NCBI GenBank assembly: GCA_036898135.1
Contig: CM072511.1
Coordinates: 34,763,127-34,827,126 of the forward strand
DNA: 64,000 nucleotides
Direction of reading: 5' to 3'
Source: Oncomelania hupensis
Taxonomy: Eukaryota; Mollusca; Gastropoda; Littorinimorpha; Pomatiopsidae
Shown here: positions 62,036 through 64,000 of the stretch, piece by piece
Numbering within the stretch: the stretch's first letter is position 1
Layout of the letters: each line of letters begins with the position of its first letter
The notes under the pieces: generated by a model
Database searches by the model: none
What the model was told of the DNA's origin: nothing
What the model saw: the letters and a program-made list of their open reading frames with translations, nothing else
Program-made: the position numbers and the translations under genes

Positions 62036-62640
62036 CGAAAAAAGTCAAAAGAAACCATGTAGAGTTTAATGTGTGTGTCAGAGTAACGTCGTTTCTACAT
62101 GCCCACACACACACACTTTCCGCCTCGCTCACACCTCTATTCTATGCTATAAATCTAATATGTGTTCGGTGCACAAGGCGTTAAAAGGCCTATTTGTTTC
62201 TCTGAACCTTTGCTGGCATGTTATGGATAAACAAGGGAGACTATCTTGTTCCCTACGATAAATGGCTTGACTGATGTTACTGTAAAGCATAGGCACCCGA
62301 ATCGGGATGTGAGCGGAGTGGAATGCTGTCTGCATAGTTAATATATTACGCAGGTAACAATGTACGCGTTAGGCACAGCTTTTTTTTCAATCCGTCTGAG
62401 CAAACTACAATACTTCTCCAGAAAGAAGTCGGGTCGATCGATTCATCAGACATCCGTGCAAATATCCTAAACCATATACACGGGCAGTCGTTTTTCGTAT
62501 CCGTTATATTTCTTTGAACTAATTTTTACAAACATTACGAAAACTAAGATTCACTGACGGAAGTAACCTTTGCCCTTCTCAGTGGCATGCGCAGGTCAGG
62601 TATCTAAGCAAACATGGAGTTTCCTCTTGGAAACAGGCAC
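62036..62640. other. No gene recognised
   Basis: Ordinary sequence between the telomere-like blocks and the LINE; no long frame. Confidence 0.4.
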
Positions 62641-62654
62641 ACAGATTTGGCTAC

Positions 62655-64000
62655 GCGTATGTGGAGAGCTTCTGGGTGGGTCCGCGGGCGGGGCGCTTCC
62701 CACCATTATCCCGCTTGAGTCCCCTACCAGAGAGGTTCGGCGAATTTTTCAGCGGAAAGATCGCTGATCTAAGAAGAACATTTGATTCAACCCCCCAGCA
62801 AGGAGGCCCCCCTCTTCGCCTGGCTTCTCTGGATCTCCGTTTTGCACCTTTGGGTCCGTGACTGAAGACCAAGTTATGAAAATAATGGTTAGTATGCCAA
62901 AGAAGTCATGTCAGCTTGACCCTATCCCCACAGATCTTCTTTTCCAGCGTCTGGATGAGATCATTCCTTTAATAACAAAAATCATGAACGCCTCCCTCTC
63001 GTCTGGCTCTGTCCCTTCTGTCCTCAAACATGCTTTGGTAAATCCACTTTTGAAAAAGCCCACTCTCGATCCCGAGATTATAAAATATTACCGGCCAGTC
63101 TCCAACCTTCCGTTTCTGTCAAAAGTCCTTGAGCGCATTGTCCTCGCACAGCTCATGTCGCATCTCGAGGCGCACAGCCTGCTTGAGCCGTTCCAGTCGG
63201 CCTACAAAAAGAGTCACAGTACAGAGACCGCCTTATTACGTGTTGTCAATGACCTGTTGGGCGCTGCGGATCAGGGTAAGGTATCGATTTTATCGTTGCT
63301 CGATCTGTCCGCTGCGTTCGACACCATTGACCACGACATCCTCTGCGCCCGCCTGGAAACGACCTTTAGTTGTACTGGAACTGTTCTAGCATGGTTTTGC
63401 TCTTACCTGTCTGATCGCACTCAGGCTGTCGTGGTGAATAATGCTAGGTCCACTCCCTCACATTTGAAGTATGGAGTTCCGCAGGGTTCAGTCCTTGGCC
63501 CTGTCTTGTTCACCATGTACACCCAGCCCGTGAGCTCTATCATAAATGCTTTCAATCACTCATATCACTTCTTTGCTGATGATTCGCAGCTACATAATTC
63601 TTCTTCTCCTTCTCAGATTCCTGCACTAGCTCAGGATTTGTCTCAGTGTATCAGCTCTGTTGCCGACTGGATGAATGAAAACAAACTAAAAATGAATGAT
63701 GATAAAACTGAACTCATCCTGATTGGTTCAAAGTCCAAGTTGCGGCGGGCCTCTGCACACTCAATGACTGTTTCTGGTCACCAGATTGTTCTCAAAATCT
63801 GTCCGCAACTTGGAAGTCTAACTTGATGAAAGCCTGTCAATGGAAACTCAGATCAACATACTGTGCAAATCTCTTAATTTTCATCTTCGAAGACTCAGTA
63901 AAATACGCCGATACCTCACAGTTGAAGCCACTAACAAACTTGCTGTTTCCTTTATTCTGTCACGACTTGACTATGGCAATTCTCTGTTGGCCGGCCTACC
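62655..64000 (+). pseudogene. CR1/L2-like LINE, nearly intact RT, runs off the window
   Basis: Plus strand. 62,661-62,858 codes the linker upstream of RT (FGEFFSGKIADLRRTFDS), ending one base out of frame with the main 322-codon frame (62,858-63,826). That frame has CQLDPIPTDLLF, YRPVSNLPFLSKVLERIV, LLDLSAAFDTIDHDIL, YGVPQGSVLGPVLFTMYT, the catalytic FFADDSQLHNS (about 63,570-63,600), ADWMNENKLKMNDDKTELI and LIGSKSKL. After a frameshift near 63,810 it continues to the edge with SLNFHLRRLSKIRRYLT and LAVSFILSRLDYGNSLL. All RT core motifs, including ADD, are present; only two indels are seen. The endonuclease is absent. Confidence 0.9.

Overview
The window looks like nuclear DNA of a metazoan, most probably a mollusc and perhaps a marine gastropod. 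This is inferred from split genes with GT-AG introns, vertebrate-type TTAGGG telomere motifs, a very heavy microsatellite load, tRNA- and 5S-rRNA-derived SINEs, several non-LTR retrotransposon families and a Ty3/gypsy element with a Gmr1-type domain order. There are no operons, ribosome binding sites or CRISPR arrays. Nearly all long open frames are translations of microsatellites or pieces of transposons.

Layout. 0-1.2 kb: a full tRNA-derived SINE and the 3' end of an L2/CR1-like LINE. 1.2-8 kb: a decayed THAP + HTH_Tnp_4 transposase gene inside a candidate DNA transposon, itself interrupted by a LINE. 8-16.3 kb: degenerate repeats and three more copies of the same LINE family (one with a clear 10-bp target-site duplication), plus a 5S/tRNA-like SINE split by a MITE. 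16.8-24.3 kb: the only region with good candidate host genes. A signal-peptide exon (16,861) can be joined in phase to a terminal exon (20,214) with an inhibitor-cystine-knot cysteine pattern; a second cysteine-rich terminal exon lies at 24,134. The intron is packed with minisatellite, microsatellite and retroposon DNA. 25-35 kb: hAT-type MITEs, SINE pieces, and an inverted repeat of AT-rich units around a 2.7-kb interior. 35-48 kb: two related LTR-like segments in opposite orientation, a 2.3-kb TIR element inserted precisely in the B box of a tRNA-derived SINE, LINE 3' ends, and 1.2 kb of pure pyrimidine DNA. 49.1-56.1 kb: one complete young LTR retrotransposon (minus strand, LTRs of about 1.75 kb, TSD TACAC) whose pol has lost the integrase and reverse-transcriptase cores yet keeps a 757-codon open frame. 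56-64 kb: a MITE, LINE fragments, tandem blocks carrying interstitial telomeric repeats, and at the right edge a fairly intact CR1/L2-like reverse transcriptase that runs out of the window.

The parts do not form a pathway. The window is mainly a record of nested transposition around one small secreted-peptide locus. The observations most worth following are that locus, the Gmr1-type element with in-frame deletions, the THAP transposon, and the element inserted in the SINE promoter.
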